A stretch of DNA of 64,000 nt from Selaginella tamariscina (GCA_003024785.1 PUQB01000378.1:1-64000); one strand, 5' to 3'; shown: positions 40,297 to 56,350, numbered from the stretch's first letter. The notes: generated by a model not told the origin, from the sequence alone. Numbers and translations: made by a program.

Positions 40297-43200
40297 TGTC
40301 ATAGTTTTACTATGACTCAATTTTTTACTTTCGACGTTGATTGTTGTTACCTACTGTACTATGTTGATGGACCCTAGATGTAGTAGGAAACAAGCCCGCT
40401 TAGTGCACTTGGGTATCTAGTAATGGTCCGGCCGGGTGTCATTAGGTATTTGCAGGAAACTCTAGAACTTAACCCACCCCCAATTTTAACGTCTCAAATA
40501 AGCTGATTGGTCTTTGTAGATGAGTTCAGCGTGTTAAGTAGGGTTAGAAACACCCCTAGGGTTAACCTAACCCTAGGGTTGCCCTAACCCATGCCCTAAA
40601 ACCCCACCCCCTTGGGTAGGGTTTAGGGTAGGAGTAAGGGTGAGTTATAGGCTCATATTGTTAATTTTATTTAAGGGGCTAAAATTCAGTGCCAGCCCAC
40701 TTACACATACAGGAAAAGAGGGCGGGGGGGGGGGCTTCGTCACATAAATAAGGTAGAGATACGTAGGAGAGCTCCTGGGTTCATGACTGAGTTCGTTGCT
40801 CTTCTGTTGGTGCAAGTTTTAACTTGTGTCGTTAAGGTACAACCCTCTGTTATGCCGCCCTAACTTCCAAATGCCAGGGGTACGTCCCACCTTCGGGGTA
40901 ACTTACCCTTAACATTGGCGAATCCATGTCTGGGAGGTCTTGTCAGAATGCACGTTCCAAGAGGCAGAGGTTGAGGCTTGTCTCCAGCCTCCTCCTCCAT
41001 GTCAAGCTAGGTGTAGCACTCACAGCCAAGCAAGGCACATCTGTGTCCTTGTCCAACTGTGGGCGTGGGATCTTGTTTGACAGGTTCACTTTACCTGGTT
41101 CCTAAGGGTTCATTGAGGGATTCTAGAGTTGGCATTTAGGAGCCACGTTTGTGGCACTTGATGCATCTCTTGAATCTAAGGGCTATGGCATGATAGCCCA
41201 CATCGGGGAAGGCAGTGTCATGGAGATGTGATACTGGGTTAAACGTCACATGGTGCAAACGCCTAAGGCACGCCCTTTGGGGTTATGTTATAGGCTTGTC
41301 GCCAAGGGGTTGGATACTTTAGCAAACATACATGCTTGTGCTTGCACTAGGGTGCTAAGCCTTGGGCATCCACTCAAGGGAGGTTAGGTCTCATAACTAG
41401 GTGTGCTTTGGCACACTTGGCTAGGGGAGTGTTCTCCTTGAAATTCAAGGGTTGAACAACCTAAACATGTTAGCAAAGCCCTTTCGTGAGGCACTCGCAA
41501 GGTCATGTGCTTAGGGTTATCCCAAATCCAGCCTTAGGGAGTTTGCTTAGCAAAACACTCGTGTCTGCCTACGGCGCACACTCGTGTCCTCACTAAGTAC
41601 TAGCCCTAGGTTTAGGGTATAACTTGGCCACTCAAACCCTTAGGGGTTAGTCGTGGTTCAAGGTACCCCTTGTCGCCCTAAAAGGGTTGTACTCCTGGAT
41701 GAGGGTGATTCCTCAAGGGTTGTCCAGGGGTATGTGTGGAACACACGTCTCCTTGATGGGGGTTAGACATTCTAGGGAGACTTAGGCTAAACTCTAAGTC
41801 TCCTGTCCACTTGGGCATTAGAGTCTAACCCTAGGGGTTTGGGGTTGTTCTGGAAAACTTAGCGTTGCTCACATAGGGTGATGACGCCGAATAGCCACGT
41901 GTTGGCCCTTTGGGTTAAAACTCTGACAATTGGTATCGGAGCCATTCTCTGCGGTTAGCAGGACTGCCTAAAGTTATAGTGTATTTCAGGGTTTAGTTAG
42001 TTTTAAATTTTTGAAGTACTCTATCACTTTCGGCTAACATCTGAATTCTGCGCGGAGAGATGGTCCTGAGATCTATAACTCTTTAAAGAACATCTACTTA
42101 ATAAGTGGGTGTGGGTTATGGACTCCAATGTTGAAGGTAGCACTCGGAAGGCAACTTCCAAGTTGCATGCCAGGTTACGTTTTCTCTAGGTTACTTGACC
42201 TTAAGGTTGTCTAGGTTACTTTACCATATGTTTCCACAAGACGTGGCGTGTTAGTTTGTTTTGGCTTACAAATAAGTCTTGTGAAGTGGATCATGTGATA
42301 TGCTAAGCTTACCCATTATTGAAATTTTTTTTTTTCTTTAAGGTGTTTGAATTTGGGATAACACGTGATTTGGAAACAGACAATCCACAATTATGATTAT
42401 GTCAAGATTATGTTTTGGCTTATGTCAAGATTCAATATCAGATCCAACTGTAGTGTTCAAACAGGGAAAAAAAAAGGGGCATATTCAACATAAGAGGGAA
42501 TACTACATTTTGACATAAAAGTGTAAAATAAGCTTCTTATTATAGTGCATATTTCCGAGAGTGTAACTCTAGAAGTAGACTATGGTGATGAACTTATAAT
42601 ACAACGGAATGTCGAATATTAACATATGATGAATATGTTAAGCAGTTGGTTTGAAAATCCAATATAATCAAAGTATTGTGCGATGGACGTAATATTTTGA
42701 TGACGCTAACTGCAAGTAACATTAGGTGAAATAGTTTATTAAGTTCAAGTTGTCTGATTTGAACAAAGTACAACTTGAAACCTTAGTTGGTTGTAAGCGC
42801 GCACTTTGTATTCAAATTAGTTAACTCAGCTAACTTGATTATGAAATTATCTCATGTGGGATCTTAAGAATGGGATAGAATAATATATTTTGGCAGTAGA
42901 TGATTTAATGTTGCATCCCTATCAATGCAACTTTTGGGAAGATGGCATGATCTATCAGAAAGAGTAATGTTGGAAACATACGTTTACATTTTTAGTTTAC
43001 TGAGTAATGAAGAACTTGCATAGTGAAGGCGTACAGCGCACACTTGTGCATTTTCATTGTTAACTCTTTAATCTTGAAACTATAACGTTGTTTGCAATGT
43101 GGGAGAAGTTCTTGAACAAGGGTGATTCCTTGGTTAAGAAGAGCATGATTTGGGATTCTTCACTTTTGTTTATCGACTAAGTAAGGAAACTTGTAAGTTT

Positions 43201-46200
43201 GATAACTTATGTTGAGAATTACCAATGAGCTAGTAATAGTCGGATTTCCATTGGAGGTTTAAGTGCATGTACCTCCTTAGAGAGTCGGTGTTCGATGAGA
43301 ATTAGAAGTTGATATTGATTTTCAATATCAATTTCATTTTAGAGTCGAATACGATTATTCAAAAGACGGTTTCTTGACTCTGTCATGGTCGCAAATGTGG
43401 GCACTTAAAGAACAAATAAAGTATGTATCTTCAATCTTTCGGAATATTGAAAAATAGAACTATTCTTGACTCAAGGTTTATTGTATTCCTTGGGTTAGTT
43501 GTTAGTTCTATCTCAAGGTTTGATGGTGTTCCTTGAGTTGGTTCAATATTCTTGTAAGTATGATATTGTGTAGCAAGATTAGCTCAAGAAGATGGTGTCC
43601 CTTCTTGATGATTGTAGTTCAAGGTTCGTCCAATATCCGGTTCGAGAATATGAGGTTTCCTATCACCTCATCTGTTGAGATATTTATATTCTAAACTTTG
43701 GCAAATTTGTGACAATCTTTTCAAGATTGGTTATAAATGACTTGTCAAAGTATGGTATGATATCTCTTCAATATTGAGTTTAGCGCTCAATATCAAACTT
43801 GGATTATGATCACATGAGGTGGCCGTAATCATATAATATAAAGACTCAAGTGATTTGAGTCTGACACTTTGGTAAGGCACTACCTTAGTGTTATAACTTG
43901 AAACGTGTTTTCAAGTTAGTTGAGAAATGAGACATTTCTCAATACATTGCTTGAGGGGCAATGTGATACTTTTGGATTGCTAGGTGTCTAGAGTGAATAA
44001 TGTATCTTAGTTCAATGTACTGAACTAGATATTTTATTCATGTTTGGGGAGATCTATTGAATTATAAGGTATGACTAAAACATGAAGTTGATATAACACT
44101 TCAGTGTTATGATAACATTTATGTGGAGGTTGATATCTTATAAATCAATTAGATGAACCAGACACTAGTTCATGATTCCTCTTAGTCTCTGAACAAGTTC
44201 CTCGAATACTGTCATAACATTATATGTCCATCTCAAAAACTCAAGTTCGGTTCATGTAAACTAAGACCATGTCTATATTATAGTTAGCATTTTGATAGAT
44301 TGATATGATTGTAAGTTTATATCCGCTAGTATAACAACTAGTATAAACTTAGGATTTGAACGTTAAAACGATCATTATCCATTCAAGAGTATCAATATCG
44401 AAATTACAACTGTTTATAGAATAAGGATTAGTTTAAAAATGTTTATCAAAACACTAATTGCTTGAATTAGTGAAAGTACTATACTTCGGTATAGTGTTGA
44501 GAAACATTTACATAATCAATTTCAAAGTTGGAAATCAATATAATGTTATGGAGGCGTGCAGTATTACGAGTTCAGGGAGACTCTTATGGAAACTAAGTTT
44601 AAAATTCGGTATTTTGAACTTAGTACGATAAGGAGTTAGGAATTATTGAATGGCACCTAGTATGTTGTGCTCTTTGGGGAATGAGTACAATGAGATGACA
44701 ATTAAGAGACGTGTTATCTAAAGGTTGTCGATTGAGGCACTAGAGATGGGTTAATTTCCTGGTTTCACATTGGTTTGTAAGAAAGGTATGTTAGCTTATC
44801 TGGTCCCTGAACTGGCGGTGTTATGAAAGAGTACAAAGTTGGTTGCGAAGACAATGGTAGTGCTATCACACTTGGTCGCGGATTTGAAAATTTGATTCCT
44901 ATCGGGAATAAATTTATGTTAATAACACACCAAGTGGATGGCAGTTGGCAGATTGGCAAGACTTGTTGTATACATGTGTACAGCCATGTGCCTCTGTGAT
45001 CGCCTCTGGCCAGATTGACATGTTTAAAGAACAAGGTTTTATGAATTGTACTCTTATATCGAAAAAGAGCTTGTTTCCATAAAAGTCTCATACTTAGTCT
45101 GGCGTAGCTATATACTAACAAGGATAGGTATAGTAGCAGACCTTATGAAAAGTAATGAGAAACACTGAGGGATGCAGAAATGTGAAGCTATAATACCGTA
45201 ACATGTGGAAATGTGGGACCATTGGAAAATCAAAGAAATGTGAAGGTGTTTGGTTAAGCATTTGAGAAATGCTTGTTGTGTGCTAGATGACAGAGGTCGT
45301 CAATAGCGTTTAATATTAAGGAATAAAACAAGTCTTTATTTCTTATTAACCAAGGGGCCGGCAACAACACTAACTAGAGGCCTCCAATATAAATTCTAGT
45401 TAAGTAAAGAAATTAACCAGTGTTGTGTGCGTCGGGTGACAGACTTTGCAGACGTGCAAAAGGTCTCCAAGGGCTTCATGTCGAGGTGGTGCCTCCGGCA
45501 GCTGGGTTTACGACTCAGTGAACGACGGTTCTGAAGTACTTGGCTTCGCGTAATGCAAGGGGGGTAATGAAATTATGTGAACTTTTGGCTAACTCCGCAT
45601 AGAGTGATATGTTAGTTTTGGTTAGTTTTTTCTAACATTATCTAGTCTTGGAGTTGGACGTCAACGAGGACGTTGACATTTTCAAAGGCGGGGAGTGTGT
45701 CATAGTTTTTACTATGACTCGACCCTTTACTTTGGACGTTGATTTTGTTACCTACTGTACTATGTTGATGGACCCTAGATGTAGTAGGAAACAGGCCCGC
45801 TTAGTGCACTTGGGTATCTAGTGATGGTCCGCCGGGTGTCATTAGGTATTTGCAGGAAACTCTAAGCGAAGCTAGAACTTACCTTCTAGAAACCCACCCC
45901 CAATTTTAATGTCCCGAATAGGCTGATTGGTCTTTGCAGATGAGTTCGGCGTGTTAAGTAGGGTTAGGAACACCCCTAGGGTTGCCCTAACCCACGCCCT
46001 AAAACCCCCCCTTGGGTAGGGTTTAGGGTAGGAGTAAGGGTGAGTTATAGGCTCATATTGTTAATTTATCTAAGGGGCTAAAATTCAGTGCCAGCCCACT
46101 AACACATACAGGAAAAGAGGGGGGGGGGGGCTCCGTCACATAAATAAGGTAGAGTATACGTAGGAGAGCTCCTGGGTTCATGACTGAGTTCGTTGCTCTT

Positions 46201-47428
46201 CTTTGATGCAAGCTTTTAGCTTGTGTCGTTAAGGTACAACCCTCTGTTGTGCCGCCTAACTTCCAGATGTCAGGGGTACGTCCCACCTTCGGGGTAACTT
46301 ACCCTTAATGTTGGCGAATTCCATGCCTGGGAGGTCTTGTCGGAATGCATGTTCCAAGAGGCAGAGGTTGAGGCTTGTCTCCAGCCTCCTCCTCCACGTC
46401 AAGCTAGGTGTAGCACTCACAGCCAAGCAAGGCACATCCGTGTCCTTGTCCAACTGTGGGCGTGGGATCTTGTTTGACAGGTTCACTTTACCTGGTTCCT
46501 GAGGGTTCATTGAGGGATTCTAGAGTTGGCATTTAGGAGCCACGTTTGTGGCACTTGGTGCAACTCTTGAATCTAAGGGCTATGGCATGATAGCCCACAT
46601 CGGGAAGGCAGTGTCACATGGAGATGTGACACTGGGCTAAACGTCACATGGTGCAACGCCTAGGCACGCCCTTTGGGGTTATGTCATGGCTTGTCGCCAA
46701 GGGGTTGGATACTTTAGCAAACATACATGCTTGTGCTTGCACTAGGGTGCTAAGCCTTGGGCATCCTCAAGGGAGGTTAGGTCTCATAACTAGGTGTGCT
46801 TTGGCACACTTGGCTAGGGGAGTGTTCTCCTTGAATTCAAGGGTTGAACAACCTAAACATGTTAGCAGGAGCCCTTTCGTGAGGCACTCGCAAGGTCATG
46901 TGCTTAGGGTTATCCCAAACCTAGCCTTAGGGAGTTTGCTTAGCAGAACACTCGTGTCCGCCTACGGCGCACACTCGTGTCCTCACTAAGTACTAGCCCT
47001 AGGTCTAGGGTATAACTTGGCCACTCAAACCCTTAGGGGTTAGTCGTGGTTCAGGGTACCCCTTGTCGCCCTAAAGGGGTTGTACTCCCGGATGAGGGTG
47101 ATTCCTCAAGGGGTAAGTGACGATGCCTTAGCTCTGTCCAGGGGTATGTGTGGAACACACGTCTCCTTGATGGGGGTTAGGGCATGAGCTGTCTAGGTCT
47201 TCTAGGGCAAGACCCTAAGTCAACTAGGGTTATCCCTCAAGGGTTTGGGGGCAGACATTCTAGGGAGACTTAGGCTAAACCCTAAGTCTCCTGTCCACTT
47301 GGGCATTAGAGTCTAACCCTAGGGTCGTTGGGGTTGTTCTGGGAAACTTAGCGTTGCTCACACAGGGTGATGATGCCGAATGGCCACCTGGTAGCCACGT
47401 GTTGGCCCTTTGGGTTAAAACTCTGACA
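40297..47428 (+). mobile_element. Non-coding LTR retrotransposon (LARD-like), structurally whole
   Basis: 5' LTR 40297-41928 and 3' LTR 45698-47428, both TGTCATAG...CTCTGACA, flanked by the perfect 5-base duplication TTTGG (40292-40296 and 47429-47433). The primer-binding site for initiator Met-tRNA is TGGTATCGGAGCC at 41931. A purine tract (AAAGGCGGGGAG) precedes the 3' LTR. The 3.8-kb internal region has no Gag or Pol frame, so the element would have depended on another element's proteins. The LTRs are closely similar apart from a block of about 100 bases absent from the 5' LTR, so insertion is fairly recent, and later than the duplication because unit 1 has the empty site at 15838. Confidence 0.9.
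41931..41943 (+). other. Primer-binding site (initiator Met-tRNA)
   Basis: TGGTATCGGAGCC starts two bases after the 5' LTR and differs at one position from the common plant element site TGGTATCAGAGC seen at 22101. Confidence 0.8.
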
Positions 47429-47433
47429 TTTGG

Positions 47434-49125
47434 TCCATTCATTTTGTATATAAGAATGGGTTTAAACCCAATTAAAATATCTATTCTCATATCTTAACAT
47501 TCACAATGTTTAAATAATATTTTTAATTTTATATCATTGGCTTTGGATGTTCCAATTTGTGGTTATTAAATATGGTTTATGGATTGCAACTCTTAACATG
47601 ACTACATATAATTAATAATCACAAAGGGTTTATATGTGCCTTTAATTAATTTTATATAATTCTATCAATTTCAAAATTATATATAATATATACATACATA
47701 TAGATATATATATACACAAACAATTATAAAAGCTAATATACTAAGCATAAATGTCACATTAATATGCTAATATTTAATTTTAGTTCATTCTTAAATAAAA
47801 TTAGATATTCAAACGAAATTAATATTAAATTATATTTCTATAAATAATAAAATCAAGGAAAAACAGATTTAGATAAGAATTTAATGATTAAGTATAATTA
47901 AACTAAATTGATTAAGTACAATCAAATGTATAAAAATTTATTATTTTTAAGATTTTAAACCTATAGCAATATGATTTTTTTTAATAAAGCTATACATGCA
48001 ATCTTTTTTTATTTATGCTTTTGTATTCAGTTTCAATCATTTTTATATGTATTTTTATAATTTATGCACAAACACATTTTTAAGAACATTATAATTAAGA
48101 ACATTCTTCAAGTAATCTTTTAAATGTTTATAAAAGTCTTATTAATAAATTGTTCTTTATATTTATTCTTAATTAATCATTATATAGTTCTGTATAATAA
48201 ATGTAACTTGTCAGTAATTTTAAAATTTAAGAGTTAGACGATCGACATGTTCAAATATGTAAACATATAAATTTATTCTTGTCTAATATGTTATAGTATA
48301 GATTGTACATGGTTCTTATTTTAAAGTTAAATAAAGTTTAAAAATATTCTAGTAAGGAAATATTAATAATTTTAAAAATTAGAATATCTCGATAATATTC
48401 TACAATTAAATTGGATCAAGTATATCTTAAGGATATACTTTACTTTATTAATCGCTTATTTTATTTTTACTTCAACGTGATTTAAGATATTTAATTGTAA
48501 AAGAATTAAAATTGAATTATTTTATTGAGGAGAATATTATAAGTAATATATTTTAAAAATATACCTTATTGGATAATTATATGTGTGTACATATGTGTTT
48601 ATGTAAATTATGTAGCTTCACACACCACCATTTAAATTTTTAATATAAATATATATGTGCATTAGAAATATCTGTTTAAATTTAAATATCTAAACATGTT
48701 AAACACATTAAAGCTTATGTCAAAGCTAGTCTAATCACTTATTTTATGTAATGTATGGAGTAATAAGGAGCCCACAAGGAAATTTTCTATCCTCATTGCA
48801 ATGAGAATGCTATAGATTAATGTACTAAAAGTCTCAATGCAACAATCTTGCGTGTGCAAGTACATATATAACACATATATGACCCGTACACAAAGGGTTG
48901 GGCAACTTAAAAACCTTAGTAAATATAAGAAGATACATTTTTAATTGGAAAAATGATAAATTTAATTTCTTTAAAGATTTGGGAATGCCAAATCGAAGAA
49001 TGGTTCTTTCTCCCTGAAATTCTGCATGCACGGTCCTTTGAAGCGTGTAAGGCCAAGTCAATTTGGCGTGCATATAAAATATAAATAAGCTTCTCGTTTG
49101 CATTCGACATATCTCTCTTTAACAC
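47434..49125. other. AT-rich spacer upstream of subtilase copy 2
   Basis: Counterpart of 15839-17662. The far part is moderately diverged. The last few hundred bases are nearly identical to unit 1. It presumably contains the subtilase promoter. No genes seen. Confidence 0.6.
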
Positions 49126-52087
49126 ATGACAGCTTGGTTCTTGTTTCTGTCTTCTTTTCTTTGCTTGTTGCTGCATATCCACAGGTAAAACATATATAAT
49201 ATTATACATACACTCTTTTAAGGTTCTCTATGTAGGCCACTACCCATATTGTGTACTTGGGAAGTAAGGATGAATCAACTCATCCAGACATAATAACGAA
49301 CTCACAGTATCACTTACTCGAGAGTGTTCTAGGAAGGTATGCATACCATGCTTCAAGTTTTTTCCCCAATGATTTGATTTAATTATAGCTATGAAGCTGC
49401 AAGAGCATCTCTCATCTACAGCTATAGGCATGGGTTCAATGGTTTTGCAGCTCATCTTACACAGGAACAAGCTCATCAAATATCTAGTAACTATTTAAAC
49501 ATTTGACCTAGAATTGTACTTATTTAACACCTTGAACAGGTCTACCAAATGTTGTTAGTGTCTTTCCGAGTGAGCTTCACAAGGTGCATACGACAGATTC
49601 ATGGGATTTCTTGGATTATCTGGGAATATGGAGAGATCTTTATTCGGTGTTGCTAACAACTCACTATGGAAAGACACAAATTATGGGGAAGATATCATTA
49701 TTGGAGTACTGGATAGTGGTATAGACAATACATGTATGTTACATAGCCTTTACTAATGCGTTTTTGTTTAACTTACTGTAGGAATATGGCCTGAGTCCCC
49801 AAGCTTTACAGATGATTCGATGAGTCCAATCCCCTACGATGGAAAGGTAGCTGTGAATATGGAGAGCTCTTCGACTCCTCCAGTTGCAACAGGTAATTAA
49901 TACTATCCTCTTCATGTCAGCTGAACTTCTAGCCTACTGCAATATATATTTTTATATATCTCACAAGTATTTCTTTTGTAAATTTATACTCACTTTATGG
50001 CAAGCAGAAAGCTTATTGGTGCAAGATTTTTCCTTGGTGGATATGTAAATGATGACTACGTCAAAGAGAATAGAGAGTTACTCTCACCTCGGGACGTTCA
50101 TGGCCATGGGACACATACCGCTTCCACAGCAGGAGGAACGTTTGTAAAGAATGCAAATTGGCAAGGATATGCAAATGGTATTGCAAAAGGTGGCGCCCCA
50201 ATGTCTCGGATAGCAGCCTACAAAGTATGTTGGCGAGACGGCTTTCAAGTTTCCTGTCCGAGTGAGTCCGTCCTTGCAGGTTTTGACATGGGGATTCGTG
50301 ATGGGTTGATTTTTCTCTGTTTCACTTGGCATGAATGCAACTGACTACTTGAGTGCAGTAGCCATTGGTGCTTTTCATGCAGTCCAAAAAGGAATTGTTG
50401 TTGTGGCGTCTGCAGGAAACTTTGGGCCTGAAAGTGGTACGCTGGAAAACGTTGCACCTTGGATTATCACAGTTGCGGCTAGCACTATTGATCGAAACTT
50501 CTACACCAATGTGTTTCTTGGCAACAATGTGAGCTTCCCTGTAAGTGCTCTTCGATACAAGTTCTTGTAACTATTGGTCACCATGTATGTGTATATATAC
50601 AGGGTCTTATTCTCACCAAGCATAAGCCTGAAAATGAATGGTATTCGTTAATTTCAGGTGCAGATGCTGCAGCAAATTCTTCAAGTCCTGCACTCAGGTA
50701 GATCAGTGTGTGTGGATGTATCGTACATTTTGTACAAAGTTGATTAATGTTAGTTTTCTTTTACCATTCAAGTCAATTTTGTGCTGGACGCTCTTTGGAT
50801 TTCGACAAAGTCAAGAACAAAATCATAGCATGTTTGTTTGAATCAAGGACTTCATATGATGAAGTGGAACTAGCCGGTGGAGCTGGGATGATTCTTTATG
50901 GATCTCCTGATTCCAATATTCTAGAATCTATAGCAACAGGACTAAACTTTACAAGTTATATCATAGTTTACACCTCTGCAAAGGGAAGCAAACAAGCTAC
51001 TTTCTCATATATAAACTCCACACAGTAAGCGTTTTATTTAATAGTTAGTTAATCAATGTGGTTGATATCTTGCGATTTAGGTTTCCACAAGCATATATTT
51101 CAGACAACGTCACTAGTCAATTGAAAGAAAAACCAGCTCCAGTGATTGCTAGGTTTTCATCAAGAGGACCAAACACAATTACTTCTGATATATTAAAGGT
51201 AGTTTAACAATTTAAACTCTTTATAATCACATGTACGATAATAATGAATTTAATCAGCCGGATATCACTGCCCAGGAGTTGATATTCTTGCAGCTTACAG
51301 TGGATACGACGATAAGAGTATGAACTATACCTTAGTCTCCGGAACGTCTATGTCTTGCCCACATGTTTCTGGGATATCTGCACTTCTTAAATCATACAGG
51401 CCGGATTGGAGTCCAGCTGCAATCAAGTCAGCCATCTTAACAACAGGTGACAATAATGATATATTTTTGAACTATATCCTAGGGTTTAGGGATAGAGAAC
51501 AGATGCTTGTTACATGCATGCAAAAGCATAAAGCTAACAAATGATCAGGTTTTTTAACTGATAACTTGGGAGGTCCATTGAAGAACAGACTCACTGCTTC
51601 CAGCAAATCCTTCGACTTTGGAGGAGGGCATATCAATCCAAATGCAGCAGCCCATCCTGGCCTTATTTACGATCTTAATGAGCAAGATTACATAAACTTC
51701 CTCTGCAGTCTTAACTACACAAGAAATGAAATGAGAATCTTCACACAAGGTAATGGGACTTGCCCATCAACTGTTCCAGATGCAAGTAACTTAAATTACC
51801 CATCAATTGCAATATCTAAGTTGAGGACGAGAAAAACTGTAACTAGGAAGGCTACGAATGTAGACGACGATGCAACTACATACCGAGCAACAGTTATTGC
51901 ACCCAAGGGTGTCTCCGTTACTGTAAATCCTTCACAGTTGGAATTCAAACGCAAGGGTGAAACTAAGTCATTTGAAGTCACGTTTGAGGTGAAAGAATAC
52001 TTCAATGGTTACCAGTTTGGTTATCTTACGTGGAGCAACAACAAGTACTTCGTCCGGAGCCCTATCTCAATATCAGTCACGCGTTGA
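49126..52087 (+). CDS. Cucumisin-like subtilase (S8A serine protease), copy 2
   Basis: Same exon plan as copy 1. The ATG at 49126 opens a hydrophobic leader ([14 protein letters not shown]), though one base fewer than copy 1 puts the next exon out of frame. I9 domain, then catalytic Asp in GVLDSG (about 49710), His in HGHGTH (50099), oxyanion Asn in AGNFGPE, PA domain at about 50660-51030, and catalytic Ser in [11 protein letters not shown] (51341). The Fn3-like tail reads through in one frame to the stop at 52085-52087 ([15 protein letters not shown]), unlike copy 1. A base is missing near 50308 and another near 51272, so neither copy is perfectly open. Expected size is about 730 residues. 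It would act as a secreted protease in the cell wall. Which copy is functional is open. Confidence 0.8.
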
Positions 52088-52206
52088 GAGATTATATTAA
52101 TAATCAGGTAATAATCAGAAAAATAATACCTGATGTTTATACTTGTTTAATTTCTCTATATGGAGCAAATAAAATCAATTATTTAAAGAAACGGTATTAA
52201 GCCGTA

Positions 52207-54522
<2,316 letters not shown>

Positions 54523-54556
54523 CTAAAGCCCTAAACCTTTAAGCCCTTGATGGCAT
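54523..54556. promoter_or_regulatory. 34-base gap between divergent start codons
   Basis: Lies between the lyase start (54522, minus) and the PPR start (54557, plus). So little space means the two genes must share a bidirectional control region that overlaps their leaders or first exons. No TATA box is visible. Confidence 0.4.
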
Positions 54557-56350
54557 ATGCCAGGATATATACGAAGAGCATTGCACACAAGAGCGTCACT
54601 TGTAAGAGAAGAAGAGCTTGTATGTGGGCAGCTCTTACGAGACTGTGCAGAATCCAGGGACTTGAATCGGGGAAAGGAGATACATGATCGAATTCTTACA
54701 AGCGCGCGATCGAAGAGCAGATATCTTGCAAACTTGCTGATCACTCTGTATGGAAACTGCGGATGCATCGATGAGGCGCTTGAGGTGTTCAGGGGAGTCC
54801 ACAATCCGAATGTATTCACTTACAATTACCTTCTTAAGGCTCTTACCCAGAATGGGCATATCCAGGAGGCGAGAGAAGTGTTCGAAAACGCACTCGAGAA
54901 GGATGTTTTTACATGGTCTACCATCGTTGCAGCGTATGCCCGGTCTGGAGATTTGCAAGAGGCTCAGTTCTTGTTTGAGAAGATGCCCTCACGAAACGCA
55001 GTCTCCTGGACTGCGCTTCTTACAGCAAATGCCCAATATGGGTATCTACATAAGGCGAAGTCTATCTTTGAAAGAATGCCTGAATGGGATGCTGTAGCTT
55101 GGACTGGAATGATGAATTCATACATACAGGCAGGAAACATAGAGGAGACACAGTCTGTGTTTGATTCCATGCTTGGTCGAGACGATATATCCTGGATTTC
55201 ATTACTTGGTGCATATGCCCAGAGAGGGTACCTCGTTGAGTCAGAGATGACATTCGAGAAAATGCCCATTCACAATACAATATCATGGAACGCGCTCAGC
55301 TTTGCATATATTCATGTGGGTGATATTCAGAAAGCAAGGAAGATGTTTCATCAGATGCCCAGTCGGGATCTTGTTTCATGGACAGCTTTGGTTGCAGCTT
55401 ATGCCCAGAACGGGCATATGCAGGAAGCGGAGAGCTTCTGGAGAAGAAGCTCTCAGTGGGACTCTATTTCATGGAATGCGATGATTGCTGGATATGCTCA
55501 GTGTGGAAGTGCAACCGAAGCAAAGACTATCTTCACCAGGATGCCAAACAGGAATGTCATATCGTGGAATGTACTGATTGCAGCATTCGTTCTTGTTGGT
55601 GACATGAATGCAGCTGTAGTTACATCTGAAAGGATGCCTCAGCGAGACACAGTTACATGGAATGCGGTGATAACAGGTCACGGACAGAAACGGGACGTGG
55701 AACAAGCCCGGAGGGTGTTTGAGAATGCACCGGAAAGAGATGTAATCTCATGGAATTCAATAATCACCGGGTATGCACACTGTGGGCGACTGTACCAAGC
55801 AAGATGTTTTTTCCAGAGAATGCCTGTGAGAGAAGTTAGCTCATGGAACACTATTATTTCTGCATATGCCCAACGAGGGTATTTGCAGGAAGCCTTTGAG
55901 ATGTTTCACTGTATGCTACTTGAGGGGCACAAGCCCGACGAGATCAGTTTTGGGAGTGTTCTTGGTGCGTGTGGACATTCTGGCTTGGTTAAGCAAGGCC
56001 GTGGTTGGTTTAGCTCGATGCTTAACGACTTCCAGTTGAGACCCACCCTCGAACACTTTCATTGTATGATCAGCACTCTGGGACGAGCTGGAGAGCTTCA
56101 AAAGGCTGAAGACCTCGTCCATGAAATGCCATTTCTTCCGGATGTGCTTGCATGGACAGCACTTCTTAGTGCCTGTTGTATACACAAGGATGTCGAGAGA
56201 GGTACTCGAGCTGCTGAGCGTGCTATTGCATTGTTTCCTGGTGATATCACTTTGCCCGTTTTGATGTCTAACTTGTGTGCGCATGCAAGAAGAGCAGACA
56301 CTTTTGTAAGTCTTCAAGGAAGTATGAACATAGACCAAATTGTTCACTAG
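54557..56350 (+). CDS. PPR protein, PLS type with short E-like end
   Basis: Intronless, 597 residues. After a short N-terminus (MPGYIRRALHTRAS, possibly organellar) come CGQLLRDCAESRDLNRGKEI and about a dozen 31- to 35-residue PPR repeats with the core SWNxLxxAYAxxGxxxEAxxxFxxMPxRD. The end matches an E-type motif (GWFSSMLNDF, then FLPDVLAWTALLSACCIHKD) with no E+ or DYW domain. Such proteins bind organellar RNA base by base and act in editing, splicing or stability. An editing role would need a partner deaminase. The repeats are rich in the same-length S type and GHMQEA phrases, as in lycophyte PPR proteins (inference). The frame is fully open. Confidence 0.9.
   Translation: MPGYIRRALHTRASLVREEELVCGQLLRDCAESRDLNRGKEIHDRILTSARSKSRYLANLLITLYGNCGCIDEALEVFRGVHNPNVFTYNYLLKALTQNGHIQEAREVFENALEKDVFTWSTIVAAYARSGDLQEAQFLFEKMPSRNAVSWTALLTANAQYGYLHKAKSIFERMPEWDAVAWTGMMNSYIQAGNIEETQSVFDSMLGRDDISWISLLGAYAQRGYLVESEMTFEKMPIHNTISWNALSFAYIHVGDIQKARKMFHQMPSRDLVSWTALVAAYAQNGHMQEAESFWRRSSQWDSISWNAMIAGYAQCGSATEAKTIFTRMPNRNVISWNVLIAAFVLVGDMNAAVVTSERMPQRDTVTWNAVITGHGQKRDVEQARRVFENAPERDVISWNSIITGYAHCGRLYQARCFFQRMPVREVSSWNTIISAYAQRGYLQEAFEMFHCMLLEGHKPDEISFGSVLGACGHSGLVKQGRGWFSSMLNDFQLRPTLEHFHCMISTLGRAGELQKAEDLVHEMPFLPDVLAWTALLSACCIHKDVERGTRAAERAIALFPGDITLPVLMSNLCAHARRADTFVSLQGSMNIDQIVH

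Noticed and set aside
44765-45121. Minus-strand frame of 118 residues inside the LARD-like element
   Set aside because: No recognisable domain, no similarity to Gag or Pol, and typical chance length for this sequence.
46010-46040. Telomere-like TTTAGGG phrases in the LTRs as an interstitial telomere
   Set aside because: Only one or two degenerate units, present in every LTR of the family, so they are part of the element.
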